From positions 744,001-808,000 of the forward strand of contig NZ_JANHAU010000002.1 of NCBI RefSeq assembly GCF_024464185.1: 64,000 nt of DNA. The letters run 5' to 3'. Shown here in pieces: positions 44,817-53,592 of this stretch (position 1 is the first letter of the stretch; every line of letters begins with the position of its first letter). The position numbers were made by a program, and so were the translations under genes. Source of the DNA: Haloarchaeobius salinus. GTDB taxonomy: Archaea > Halobacteriota > Halobacteria > Halobacteriales > Natrialbaceae. The notes beneath the pieces are model-generated. The model saw only the letters and a program-made list of their open reading frames with translations, did no database searches and had not been told where the DNA came from.

Positions 44817-45698
44817 CTAGTCCCTCGCCGGCCGCGGCAGAGCCACGAAGTTCGTGCTGATGATGTTGAACGGGTCGTACACCGACTGGTGGCACTGACA
44901 GTAGACGCGGTCGGCCGCGCCGAAGTTGGCGGCACCGGCCTGGCCCTTGAACGCCGGCACGCAGCAGAAGTGCGTGCACTTGTTCAGGTGGGCCATGACG
45001 CCGCGGTCCGTCGTGGCGGCCAGCCACTCGTTGTCCTGGGCCGCCTCCTCGATGCGGGTCGAACGGATGACCTCGATGGCCATCGTCTCGGCGGGCTCGA
45101 GCCCCTCGGAGCGCCAGCTACCGGTCGCGGGCTTGCCCATGCCGGCGGTGCCGATGCCGTTGCCCCACGTCTCGTAGTCGGCGAAGTGGCTCAGCTTCAT
45201 CCGCTGGCCACCGCTGACCTCCTCGTTCTGCCAGTCGAACTTCGAGTTCGCGTTGTACTTGAAGTAGTTGGTCAGGTCGGAGTTCTCCTCCTCCGCGTCG
45301 GGGTAGACGCCCGGATAGGTCTGGACGCCGCAGTACTGGAACCACTCCGAGGAGTACGTCTCGCCGGCGATCTCCTCACGGGCGACCATGAAGGTCCGCC
45401 CCTGCTCCTCGATCTCCTGGACCTCTGGCCAGCGGCCCTTGATGTAGAAGTCGTCCTCGCCCTCGACGGGTTCGAGTTCGATGGGGATCTGGGGCATCCC
45501 CCGCGGTGCGGGTCCGTCGGTGTTCTCGATGGCGCGGAACGTCACCGTGCCACCGCCACCGCCACTGGACGATGTCGTGCTGTTGACGGCCGCTGCGCCC
45601 GCTGTAGCGATGCCGGCGAGCGATGCGCCACCGACGACGCCCTTCACGAAGCGACGACGGTCCGATTCGACCGGATACTTGTCTTCGTCTACTGGCAT
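44817..45698 (-). CDS. petA: Rieske iron-sulfur protein
   Basis: A 293-residue protein. A twin-arginine signal/anchor (SDRRRFVKGVVGGASLAG) lies at residues 12-29. The 2Fe-2S ligands are in CTHFCC (near 241) and CQCHQSVYDP (near 266). It takes electrons from quinol at the Qo site and passes them, probably directly, to the halocyanin encoded two genes upstream, as no cytochrome c1 or f gene is present. A large soluble part (about 50-235) without close bacterial counterpart precedes the cluster domain. Confidence 0.94.
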   Translation of the reverse strand: MPVDEDKYPVESDRRRFVKGVVGGASLAGIATAGAAAVNSTTSSSGGGGGTVTFRAIENTDGPAPRGMPQIPIELEPVEGEDDFYIKGRWPEVQEIEEQGRTFMVAREEIAGETYSSEWFQYCGVQTYPGVYPDAEEENSDLTNYFKYNANSKFDWQNEEVSGGQRMKLSHFADYETWGNGIGTAGMGKPATGSWRSEGLEPAETMAIEVIRSTRIEEAAQDNEWLAATTDRGVMAHLNKCTHFCCVPAFKGQAGAANFGAADRVYCQCHQSVYDPFNIISTNFVALPRPARD

Positions 45699-45700
45699 GG

Positions 45701-46090
45701 TTATTTCTTGTAGTAGGGATACACCGCACGTTTGAGTGTGTCGAGCGCGCTTGCGTCGCCGAGCTGCTCGCCGTCGACGTCCTCCTCGCGGACGTAGAGG
45801 TCCTCCCACTTCCGACGGCGCTTCTTGACGATCATCACGTCTGGCAGGAACTCCTTGCGGTAGAGCAGGAGGATGAACGCGAGGTCGATGAAGACGATGG
45901 CGAGCAGGAACCCGAGGTACATGTTCCCCTCACCGCTCAGTCCCCAGCCGTTGACCAGGCCGTACGTGAACAGTCCGATGAAGACGACCTCGATGACGGT
46001 CAGCAGGACGATGGCGACCGCTGCGGCCGTGCTCTCTCTCGCCGGTTCGTACCGGTGGATGTCGCCGTAGTTGCTTCCTTTCGTGGACAT
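45701..46090 (-). CDS. Two-helix membrane protein between halocyanin and Rieske genes (DUF7318-type)
   Basis: A 129-residue protein with two helices (about 23-46, 56-77) and a basic then acidic C-terminal cytosolic tail (KKRRRKWEDLYVREEDVD). No cofactor-binding residues stand out. Its position between halocyanin and Rieske genes, 2-3 bp from each, strongly suggests it is part of the complex. I recall the family as DUF7318. Confidence 0.82.
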   Translation of the reverse strand: MSTKGSNYGDIHRYEPARESTAAAVAIVLLTVIEVVFIGLFTYGLVNGWGLSGEGNMYLGFLLAIVFIDLAFILLLYRKEFLPDVMIVKKRRRKWEDLYVREEDVDGEQLGDASALDTLKRAVYPYYKK

Positions 46091-46093
46091 CTA

Positions 46094-46750
46094 TCAGTCC
46101 CTCCCTGGGCTGCTCGTGTGTGCGGACTCGCCGTACTTGAGCACGTAGAACGTGAACATCAGCGAGCTCATGATGGCGAGGATGGTCGCGATGCCGACCC
46201 AGTGGGCCTGGATGGGAACGCCCATGTGCTCGGGGTCGACCTCGCCGCCACCTTCGCCGCCCGGTGCCTGACCGGACTCGTTGACCTCGATGGTGCCGAC
46301 CATGCCGAGGCCGACGTGGGGGTCGCACTGGTACTCGTAGGTACCGAGCGTCTCGAAGGTGTACTCGTACGTGAACCCGGTATTCTCGGTGGGCATGTGA
46401 CCCTCCCAGTCCGACTCTTCGGGGACCGACGTGGGGTTGATGTTGTGGTTGTCCGACTCCCACTCGAACGTCACCGTCGTCCCCGGACTGATGTAGAGTG
46501 GCGTCTCCGTACCAGGTGTGTACACGTAGTCGCCGTTCGGGCCGACCGCGACGGTCGCGCTACCGCCGCCACCGCCGCCGTCAGGAGCAGCGGTCGTGTT
46601 GTTGGCCGTGCCGTTGTCGGTGGAGTTGTTGCCCTCCTGGACGGCGAACGAGCCGGACGACCGTGTGTCCTCCTGGGCGGCGGCCGCACTCGCGGCTCCA
46701 GCGCCGCCGGCAACGCCGCTGGCAGCCATCAGAAAGTCCCGCCTATTCAT
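46094..46750 (-). CDS. Halocyanin-type blue copper protein of the bc cluster
   Basis: A 218-residue protein with a short N-terminal signal (MNRRDFLMAASGVAGGAGAA, twin arginine), a Ser/Thr/Asn-rich linker, the plastocyanin-like domain at about 65-160 with copper ligands His in SDNHNI, Cys and His in QCDPHVGLGM and its Met, and a C-terminal helix (about 180-203). It should accept electrons from the Rieske protein and hand them to a terminal oxidase. A TATA (GTTTAAGC on minus, 46776-46783) is about 28 bp from the ATG, so it heads a leaderless transcript into the complex genes. Confidence 0.93.
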   Translation of the reverse strand: MNRRDFLMAASGVAGGAGAASAAAAQEDTRSSGSFAVQEGNNSTDNGTANNTTAAPDGGGGGGSATVAVGPNGDYVYTPGTETPLYISPGTTVTFEWESDNHNINPTSVPEESDWEGHMPTENTGFTYEYTFETLGTYEYQCDPHVGLGMVGTIEVNESGQAPGGEGGGEVDPEHMGVPIQAHWVGIATILAIMSSLMFTFYVLKYGESAHTSSPGRD

Positions 46751-46775
46751 ACATACGATGGTCAGGATTGGGTTC

Positions 46776-46783
46776 GCTTAAAC
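46776..46783 (-). promoter_or_regulatory. TATA box of the halocyanin-bc transcript
   Basis: GTTTAAGC on the minus strand, centred about 29 bp before the halocyanin ATG. It lies in the 58-bp gap after the DUF7319-type gene, giving the redox genes their own promoter. Confidence 0.5.
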
Positions 46784-46808
46784 CCACCGATGCAAGGGTC
46801 ACAGGGGC

Positions 46809-47699
46809 CTACGACTCGGAGTCGGGCGTGTCGCTGACACCCACGGACTCGCGGGGGTCCCCCTCGGGCTCGACGGGGAGGAACGACGGCCGCTCGCCGT
46901 CCTCGAGACCGATGGCACGCAGGCGGTCGCGGTACTCCTCCGCGCGGAAGCGGTCGGAGAGCCTGGCGTTGGCCACGGTCAGGAACAGCGCGACGCCCGC
47001 GATGGCGAACACCATCGCCATCACGATCATGATGCCCCGTGCGAGGTCGTCGCCGGCGTTGCCGGTCGCGAGGAACGCCCCGGCGACGAGCCCGAGCGCC
47101 CCCAGCAACAGCGTCGTGGCGACGACCTGCAGCATGTTGTTTCCCAGCTGGCCGCTCCCCTCCGGGATCTCGTCCGGGTGGGGCAACACTGCCTCGGCGG
47201 GCGGCTCCGTGGGCTCGTACTCGTCCATCGAGCAGAGCGCGACGGTCGGCTTGACGTCGCGGAGGACGGTCCCGAAGCCGTCGATGGAGCCGTCGGGGAA
47301 CACCATCGCGTACCCCTCGTCTGAGTACGCGAGCAGGACCTCCTCGCCCTCGTACGTGACGCGCTCGATGACGGCGAACACGTCCCGGCTGGCGATCTGG
47401 GCGTTGAGGTCCTGCTCGACGCGGTCGAGCAGCTCCTCGCCGACGATCCACGTCTCCGGGTCGAACGCGGCGTCCCACTCCTCGTAGCTCATCTCCGCCA
47501 TCTCGGCCGGGCCGAAGTCGTCGAAGTCGTACTTCTCCTCGACCTGGCGGCGGAGCTCCTCGTCGGAGAGTTGCTCCGTCTCCGACGGCTCGACGGCGTC
47601 GGTCGACTCCGTCGCCTCCGCGGGCGTCGAGCCGGCCGCCTCGTTCCGGTCGGCCTGCTCGTCCTCGCCCTCGGACCGGGACGGTCCAGCGTCGGTCAT
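46809..47699 (-). CDS. Conserved membrane protein upstream of the bc cluster (DUF7319-type)
   Basis: A 296-residue protein. The first 50 residues are acidic and disordered; about 50-170 form a soluble alpha/beta domain (YEEWDAAFDPETWIVGEELLDRV); two membrane helices follow at about 195-215 and 222-245; an acidic tail ends it. Function is unknown; I recall DUF7319, conserved beside bc-complex genes. A TATA (CGTTTACAGG on minus, near 47725-47734) is about 28 bp from the ATG, indicating a leaderless mRNA. Confidence 0.8.
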   Translation of the reverse strand: MTDAGPSRSEGEDEQADRNEAAGSTPAEATESTDAVEPSETEQLSDEELRRQVEEKYDFDDFGPAEMAEMSYEEWDAAFDPETWIVGEELLDRVEQDLNAQIASRDVFAVIERVTYEGEEVLLAYSDEGYAMVFPDGSIDGFGTVLRDVKPTVALCSMDEYEPTEPPAEAVLPHPDEIPEGSGQLGNNMLQVVATTLLLGALGLVAGAFLATGNAGDDLARGIMIVMAMVFAIAGVALFLTVANARLSDRFRAEEYRDRLRAIGLEDGERPSFLPVEPEGDPRESVGVSDTPDSES

Positions 47700-47795
47700 C
47701 ACCCCGACTTTGGTCCCGACCCTGTAAACGCTTTCCGACGTCCGCCCCGGACCGGATTCCGACCTTTTAACGCGGCGCGAGACGGAGGTCCGGGC

Positions 47796-48284
47796 ATGGT
47801 CGAGGACCTCACCGTCGCCACGGTCGCGCTGACCATGGTCTCCGCGAGCTTCCCTTTCTACCTCTACGGCGCGTGGATCATGATCGACACCGAGGTCGTC
47901 ACGTGGGACGTCCTCGTCTACCACTTGAAGTTCATCGTGGTCGGGCTGACGCTGAACACCCTCCCCGTCGTCCTCTGGATGGGCCCCCGGCTCATCAACG
48001 AGCAGCAGTTCGGCGGGCTGGCCGCCCTGCACTCCTTCCTCGGCCTGCAGGCGTACGCCCTCCTGCTCTTTGCCCTCACCGGCATCTACCACATCCTGCA
48101 GGCCAAGCGCCGGCTCAACCTCTATGACGACCCCGACCCCGACATCGCGCTGGACGATATCCACGAGAACATGCCCGCGTGGCGGTTCCGCCTCCGCGTC
48201 GGCGTCTTCGGCTACGTCGTCTTCTGGATACTGGCCTACGTCGTCGGCATCATGCGCTACGTCGTGCTGTACCAGATCTTCTGA
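47796..48284 (+). CDS. Four-helix membrane protein divergent from the bc cluster (DUF7321-type)
   Basis: A 162-residue protein with four helices (about 6-26, 38-58, 70-97, 135-155). His residues at the starts of helices (YHLKFIVVG, LHSFLGLQAY, YHILQAKRRL) recall heme-b ligating arrangements in small cytochrome b proteins, but this is only suggestive. I recall the family as DUF7321. A TATA (CTTTTAACG, 47763-47771) is about 28 bp upstream and a GGAGGT lies just before the ATG, so start is well placed. Confidence 0.8.
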   Translation: MVEDLTVATVALTMVSASFPFYLYGAWIMIDTEVVTWDVLVYHLKFIVVGLTLNTLPVVLWMGPRLINEQQFGGLAALHSFLGLQAYALLLFALTGIYHILQAKRRLNLYDDPDPDIALDDIHENMPAWRFRLRVGVFGYVVFWILAYVVGIMRYVVLYQIF

Positions 48285-48287
48285 GCC

Positions 48288-48971
48288 TCACCAGGGCTCA
48301 CCCGACGCGAGGTCCACATCCGAGTCACCCTGCTCCGACGGACAGATGTCCGCGAGCACGCAGGCGTCGCAGTCCGCCGACCGCGCGCCACAGACCGCCC
48401 GCCCGTGGTCGATGAGCAGGTGGGTGAACTCCTGCCACTTTCCCTCGGGGACGACCTCCTGCAGGTCCGGCTCGATGGTCGCCGGACGCTCCTCCTCGGT
48501 CAGCCCGAGCCGCCGGGAGAGCCGCTGGACGTGCGTGTCGACGACGATGCCCTCGACGATGTCGTGACCGTGCTGGAGCACGACGTTCGCGGTCTTGCGC
48601 CCCACGCCCGGCAGGTCGGTCAGCGCCGACATCGTGTCCGGGACCTCCCCGTCGTGCTCCTCGACGAGAATCCCGCCGATGCCCTGCAGGTAGCCGCCCT
48701 TGTTGTTGTGGAAGGTGATGCCGTAGATGTCCTCGGCGAGCTGCTCCTCGCTCGCTTCGGCGTAGTCCGCGGCGGTCTCGTACTGCTCGAACAGCTCCGC
48801 GGTGACCTCGTTCACGCGCTCGTCGGTGCACTGCGCCGAGAGGACGACCGCGACGAGCAGCTCCAGCCGGTTCGAGAAACGCAGCGAGATGGCCGAGTCC
48901 GGATACTCCGCCTCCAGCCGTTCGACCACTTCCCCGGCCTGCGCCGAGCGTGTCTCCAGTGGGGTTCCCAT
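48288..48971 (-). CDS. nth: Endonuclease III (DNA glycosylase/AP lyase)
   Basis: A 227-residue base-excision repair enzyme. The helix-hairpin-helix LPGVGRKTA with catalytic Lys (about residue 122), the catalytic Asp in VVDTHV (about 140), and the 4Fe-4S cluster C-x6-C-x2-C-x5-C (CGARSADCDACVLADIC) are all present. It removes oxidised pyrimidines. Convergent with the DUF7321 gene, 3 bp apart. Confidence 0.95.
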   Translation of the reverse strand: MGTPLETRSAQAGEVVERLEAEYPDSAISLRFSNRLELLVAVVLSAQCTDERVNEVTAELFEQYETAADYAEASEEQLAEDIYGITFHNNKGGYLQGIGGILVEEHDGEVPDTMSALTDLPGVGRKTANVVLQHGHDIVEGIVVDTHVQRLSRRLGLTEEERPATIEPDLQEVVPEGKWQEFTHLLIDHGRAVCGARSADCDACVLADICPSEQGDSDVDLASGEPW

Positions 48972-49057
48972 GTGCTCGTGTTCGGCGGCTGGCGTTTCAG
49001 CGGTTCGGTTCCGTCTGTCCTGGGAACCGCTGGTGTCGAGAACGGACCACCAGCGCC

Positions 49058-49810
49058 CTACTCGAAGCTCCCCGACCGGATCTCGCGTTCGGCGTCGTCC
49101 AGTGCCTGCTCGGCGTCGAAGCTCTCGACGATCTCGCGAAGCGTCGCCTCGTCGGCGTCGGCCAGTTTCCGGGCGTGCGCCGTCATGTTCGGGAGTGCAC
49201 GGATGATGTTGTCGACGATGGGGACGGTGGCCGAGCGAGCGGAGCGCGAGCCGGGGTTGAGGTCGACGACGAGCTCGGTCTTGCCCATCGCGGCGAGCGC
49301 CTCGGCGCGGTCGCCGTCCTCCAGCGGGACGAGCACCACGTCGGCGTCGTGGATGCCGTCGGCGTCGACCTTGCCGCGCTCGTGGGAGAGTCCGGGGATG
49401 CGCGCGTCGGCGGTCAGGCCCTTGACCTCGCGTGCGCCGTGCTCGCGCAGGTGGTCGGCGATGGCTTCCATGCGCGCTTCGGTGCGGTTGAACAGGTTCA
49501 CCTCGATGTCCGCGCCGGTCGCCTCGGCGAGTTCGACGGTCTCCGCGGGCGCGAGCGCGGCGACGTTGCCGTTGACCGAGAGCACCGCGTGCTCGGCGAG
49601 CAGGAGGTGGGCGGCGGCGACGCGCTCGGCCTCGTCGGCCGACTCCGTCGTGCGCTCACCGAGCAGGTAGTCGAACGCCTCGCCACGGCCCTGCGCGATG
49701 AGGCCCTGACGGCTGGTGATCCCCTTGTCGACGCCCGCCTCGATGCGGTGTCGGGTCAGCAGCGACTCGTACCGGGGGTGGTCCTCGGGCACGTCGACGT
49801 GTTCGCTCAT
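49058..49810 (-). CDS. 4-phosphopantoate-beta-alanine ligase (phosphopantothenate synthetase)
   Basis: A 250-residue protein of the archaeal phosphopantothenate synthetase family. Recognisable blocks are HPRYESLLTRHRIEAGVDKGI, SVNGNVAAL (about 84), NLFNRTEARM and VDLNPGSRSARSATVPIVDN near 195-215. It joins beta-alanine to 4-phosphopantoate with ATP, the second step of the archaeal CoA route after pantoate kinase, which lies two genes upstream. Start at 49810 rather than an ATG three codons before, as the longer form adds only MAA. Confidence 0.9.
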   Translation of the reverse strand: MSEHVDVPEDHPRYESLLTRHRIEAGVDKGITSRQGLIAQGRGEAFDYLLGERTTESADEAERVAAAHLLLAEHAVLSVNGNVAALAPAETVELAEATGADIEVNLFNRTEARMEAIADHLREHGAREVKGLTADARIPGLSHERGKVDADGIHDADVVLVPLEDGDRAEALAAMGKTELVVDLNPGSRSARSATVPIVDNIIRALPNMTAHARKLADADEATLREIVESFDAEQALDDAEREIRSGSFE

Positions 49811-49843
49811 GGCCGCCACTCCGCGCCGGACGGTGAAAAACGC

Positions 49844-50182
49844 TCACGATTCGAACTGTCCGCCCGACCGGGCCAGCGAGACGAACGCCACGCCGCCGAG
49901 CCCGGTGCCGACGAGGAACGTCGGGTCGCCGGTGACGGCGGCCCCGAACGTCGAGAGGCCGACGATGGGGACGAGCACGAGCAACAGCGCGACCCGACCC
50001 GCGGGGCGGCCGTGTGCGGTGACCCTGGCGAGGCCGAGCAGCAGTAGCGCGACGATGAATAGCGGCACGGACTGGATCAGCGTCGGCGCGTTGAGGAGCC
50101 CGAACGCCCCGAGCGCGAACGCGAGCAGCGCCGTCGCGAAGATGGCGACGACGATGGGGCCGGGCGTGCGCTGGTCGGTCAT
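49844..50182 (-). CDS. Small membrane protein in the CoA gene group
   Basis: A 112-residue protein with four hydrophobic segments (about 9-30, 35-51, 61-80, 84-101). No family is recognised. It lies between pantoate kinase and phosphopantothenate synthetase genes, on the same strand with gaps of 58 and 33 bp, so it may be co-transcribed, but nothing links it to CoA synthesis. Start at the second Met gives TDQRTPGPIVVAIF. Confidence 0.6.
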   Translation of the reverse strand: MTDQRTPGPIVVAIFATALLAFALGAFGLLNAPTLIQSVPLFIVALLLLGLARVTAHGRPAGRVALLLVLVPIVGLSTFGAAVTGDPTFLVGTGLGGVAFVSLARSGGQFES

Positions 50183-50240
50183 CGGTCGCACTCCGGGCGC
50201 AGTACACGAAAGCGCGTCGGTCGCGGTCGACCGGGTCGGC

Positions 50241-51071
50241 TCACTTCAGCATCGCGCCGGCGGGGTGGGTCGCGCACACGGACGGGTCGTAGCCCGCATC
50301 CGAGAGGCCAGTTCCGAGCGCGAACACCGTCTCGCCCAGCATCGCCATCGACGCCTGGCCGTCGGCGGCGAGCACGTCCTCGATGACCCCGACCACGTCG
50401 GGAGTCAGGAGCTCCGCCTCCCTGGCGAACCGACGCGACGCGTGGACGAAGCTCGCGAGCGTCGGCTCCTCGACGACTCGGGAGAGCGCGCGGCGGCCCG
50501 CCTCGGAGAGCAGTTCGGTGTCGCCGGAGAGGACGTCCTCCGTCGATAGCTCCCCCAGCGAGACGTACTCGACCCGTGCCCGCGACGGGATGCCGTCGAG
50601 GTGGTTGTCCTGTGGCCCACCCGGCTCCAGCCGGATGGGGACGCCGCCGCGGGCCTGTGCGACGACGTCGCCGAGCCCGGAACCGGCCTGCACCTCCGCG
50701 CCGTGGGCGATGGTGACCAGTTCGTTCTCCGAGAGCTTCCGGCGGTAGACGCGGTTCGTCGCCAGCGCGGTCCCGAGCGCCAGCGCCCCCGAGACCCCGA
50801 AACCCGCCCCCAGCGGCAGGTCCGTCTCGGCCGCGACGACGGCCGGTGCCGAGAGCGTGTCGAGCACCCGGTCGACCGCCTCGACCTCGACCGCGTCGCC
50901 GTTGAGCATCAGGGACGGCCCGTTGCCCCGCTGGACCGTCACCTCGACGCCGTCGGTCAGGGTCAGCCCGGCACCCGTGGAGCCGGCCTTCGTCGGGTCG
51001 GACTCGTCCGGGTGCGCGCTGAAGAAGCCCGTGATGTGTCCCGGAACGAACGCCCGTGCCTCCTCGGTCAT
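50241..51071 (-). CDS. Pantoate kinase (GHMP family)
   Basis: A 276-residue GHMP kinase. The N-terminal substrate loop (PGHITGFFSAHPDES), the ATP loop LPLGAGFGVSGALALG at about 106-121, and the C-terminal HPAGAMLK segment match archaeal pantoate kinase. It phosphorylates pantoate before condensation with beta-alanine. A TATA (GATTAAGG) sits about 25 bp before the ATG. Forms a local set with the synthetase at 49.1 kb. Confidence 0.9.
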   Translation of the reverse strand: MTEEARAFVPGHITGFFSAHPDESDPTKAGSTGAGLTLTDGVEVTVQRGNGPSLMLNGDAVEVEAVDRVLDTLSAPAVVAAETDLPLGAGFGVSGALALGTALATNRVYRRKLSENELVTIAHGAEVQAGSGLGDVVAQARGGVPIRLEPGGPQDNHLDGIPSRARVEYVSLGELSTEDVLSGDTELLSEAGRRALSRVVEEPTLASFVHASRRFAREAELLTPDVVGVIEDVLAADGQASMAMLGETVFALGTGLSDAGYDPSVCATHPAGAMLK

Positions 51072-51314
51072 GCCACTGTGTGGGTGACGGGTGCCTTAAT
51101 CCGTTTTCATTGACGGGCGGTCGGCTCGGGTGTGTCGGACGCCCGAAACGGGACTGCCGGTCGTTCCGGTGGGTCCGCGAGAAATCGGTGTACTCGTCTC
51201 GGTGCTCGCCGGAAGCGGCTTCGCCTAGGGGCTCAGCCGCTGGCAATCACGCGGGAATTCACTCGCTCCGTTCCACTCCGCTCGTGCTTCCCACGCTCCT
51301 CGCAGCGTCGTCGC

Positions 51315-52619
51315 CTACGGCGACAGACGCTGGCGGTCGCGTGGGAACAGCACGGCCTCCCGGATGTTGTCCAGCCCGAGCATCGTCATGACGAGGCGCT
51401 CGCCGCCGAGGCCCCAGCCGGCGTGCGGGGGCATGCCGTACTTGAACATCTTCGTGTAGTACTCGAACTCGTCGGGGTCGAGGCCCTGCTGCTCGAAGCC
51501 GGCGACGAGCTGCTCGTAGCGGTGCTCGCGCTGGCCGCCCGAGACGAGCTCCATGCGCGGGTGCATGAGGTCGAAGCCGGTCGATGTCTCAGCGTCGTCG
51601 TCGTAGTCCTTGATGTAGAACGGCTTGATCTCGCTGGGCCAGTCGACGATGAAGTAGTGCTCGCCGACCTCCTCGCCGAGGACGCGCTCTGCCTCCGTCG
51701 AGAGGTCGTCGCCGTAGACGAGCATCTCGTCGAGCTCGCCGGTCGCGTTGATGCGGTCGAGCGCCTCCTCGTAGGTGAGCCGCGGGAACTCGCCGTTGGG
51801 GGCCTCGAACTCCTCTTCGAGGCCGAGCAGTGCGAGCTCCTCCTGGCAGTTCTCCGCGACGGCCTCGTAGGCGGCCTTGACGATACCCTCGACGACGTCC
51901 ATCGCCTCGGTGTGGTCGTGGAACGCGCCCTCGAAGTCGATGGAGGTCGCCTCGTTCAGGTGCCGCGGCGTGTTGTGCTCTTCGGCGCGGAAGATGGGGC
52001 CGATCTCGAACACCTTCTCCAGGCCGGAGCCGGCCATGAGCTGCTTGAACAGCTGCGGGCTCTGGTTCATGAACGCCTCCTCGCCGAAGTAGGAGATGGG
52101 GAACAGCTCGGTGCCGCCCTCGGTCCCCGTGGCGACGATCTTCGGCGTGTTGATCTCCGTGCAGCCCTCGTCGCGGAACTGCTCGCGGACCGCGCGCAGG
52201 ACCTCGGCGCGGATCTCGAAGACGGCCTTCACGTCGGGCTTGCGGAGGTCGAGCGTGCGGTTGTCCAGCCGGGTCGGGAGCTCGGCGTCGACCTTGCCGG
52301 ACGGGTCGAGCGGGAGCTCGGGGTCGGCCGGCGCGATGACCTCGAAGCCGTCGGGGGTGACCTCGACGCCCGTGGGGGCGCGGGGCTCCTCGTCGACGGT
52401 GCCGGTGACGCTGACGACGCTCTCGCGGGAGGCGTCGAGCCCGGCCTCGACGAGGTCGTCGTCCATCTCCTCTTTCTCGAACTTGATCTGGATCTTCCCC
52501 GTCTTGTCCCGGAGGATGAGGAAGGCGATGCCGCCGAGGTTGCGGATCTCGTGGACCCAGCCGGCCACTGTCACGTGGTCGCCCGGCTCGGCGTCCGCGG
52601 TGTACGTTCGGTTCTCCAT
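51315..52619 (-). CDS. aspS: Aspartyl-tRNA synthetase (archaeal, likely Asp/Asn nondiscriminating)
   Basis: A 434-residue class IIb synthetase. OB-fold anticodon domain at 1-105 ([23 protein letters not shown] in parts), motif 2 with [14 protein letters not shown] (about 214) and motif 3 [13 protein letters not shown] (about 403). Haloarchaeal AspRS usually also charges tRNA-Asn, later corrected by GatCAB. Start at 52619 gives [13 protein letters not shown]; a TATA (GTTTAAGG) lies about 28 bp upstream, so the mRNA is leaderless. Confidence 0.95.
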   Translation of the reverse strand: MENRTYTADAEPGDHVTVAGWVHEIRNLGGIAFLILRDKTGKIQIKFEKEEMDDDLVEAGLDASRESVVSVTGTVDEEPRAPTGVEVTPDGFEVIAPADPELPLDPSGKVDAELPTRLDNRTLDLRKPDVKAVFEIRAEVLRAVREQFRDEGCTEINTPKIVATGTEGGTELFPISYFGEEAFMNQSPQLFKQLMAGSGLEKVFEIGPIFRAEEHNTPRHLNEATSIDFEGAFHDHTEAMDVVEGIVKAAYEAVAENCQEELALLGLEEEFEAPNGEFPRLTYEEALDRINATGELDEMLVYGDDLSTEAERVLGEEVGEHYFIVDWPSEIKPFYIKDYDDDAETSTGFDLMHPRMELVSGGQREHRYEQLVAGFEQQGLDPDEFEYYTKMFKYGMPPHAGWGLGGERLVMTMLGLDNIREAVLFPRDRQRLSP

Positions 52620-52678
52620 ACCAGCGGTTTCCGGAGGGGTAGCCTTAAACACCGTCTTTTCGGTCGACGGTGGCGGAC

Positions 52679-53428
52679 TCAGAAGCCGCCGTATCGCAGG
52701 TAGACCATGCTGGCGATGACCGCGAGCTGGAACACGCCCTGGATGCCGCTGAGTCGTGCGTTGCGCATCCCGATGCGGCTGATGACCTCGGTGTCCGGGC
52801 TCTCCGATCTCATCTCGCGGTACATCTTCACCTCGCCGGGGAGCAGGATGCCGAAGCCCATCACGCTGAGCACCGCGACGATGACGAGCGCGACAGCGAT
52901 GACGTTGCTCGTCATCTCGAAGGCGGGCAGCGTCGTCGCGAGGTATCCGACGCTCACGGCCAGCGCGACGCCGAAGGCCACGAGCCAGCGCCGGTCCCGG
53001 AAGGCGTCGAACTGCCAGCCGATGCTCAGGAGCGCGGGCAGGAGCGTGAACGCGGTGAACAGGGCCAGCCACGGCTGGGCGTTCGGGAACACCTGTACCC
53101 GTAGCGCGAGCGTGATGCCGCCGGCGATGGTGACGAGCGCGAGCGACGGCATCAGGAACGTCATCTTCGGCGTGAACCGCTCGAACACCGCAGAGCGTGC
53201 GTCGACGGCGAGCCCGCCGAGCACCGGCCCGAGCACCATCGCCATGAACAGGTCGATTCCAGTCCACAGCACGCCGGCCATCACGTGGACGTACGTGTGG
53301 TGCTCGCGCGTGCCGACGGTCGCCGCCAGCACGAGCGCGAGCACCGGCAGTAGGACCGCGCCCATCGCGAACGCCGGATTCGCTCTCGATCCCATGCCTC
53401 GAATCGTCCCCCGAACCGTCTCGGCCAT
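52679..53428 (-). CDS. Six-helix membrane protein, family uncertain
   Basis: A 249-residue protein with about six membrane helices. [21 protein letters not shown] in the second helix and [11 protein letters not shown] near the end resemble the CopD/DUF2269-type membrane family with buried His, but the match is weak. No operon partner. Alternative start at Met 12 (53395). ACGTTTTTCC on the minus strand about 28 bp from 53428 could be its TATA. Confidence 0.65.
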   Translation of the reverse strand: MAETVRGTIRGMGSRANPAFAMGAVLLPVLALVLAATVGTREHHTYVHVMAGVLWTGIDLFMAMVLGPVLGGLAVDARSAVFERFTPKMTFLMPSLALVTIAGGITLALRVQVFPNAQPWLALFTAFTLLPALLSIGWQFDAFRDRRWLVAFGVALAVSVGYLATTLPAFEMTSNVIAVALVIVAVLSVMGFGILLPGEVKMYREMRSESPDTEVISRIGMRNARLSGIQGVFQLAVIASMVYLRYGGF

Positions 53429-53592
53429 GCGAGTCCGTGTCGATTCCCGGCGGGAAAAACGTTGTTCCAGTGACAGTCGTCACGGCGACGGCGCTACCGT
53501 TACCATCGTTAATACACCGACGGGACAGTGCTAACAGTCGTGTTCGACACGCCAACCTTTTAGAGGGAATACCCCCTTGGGCAAGACGAGCC

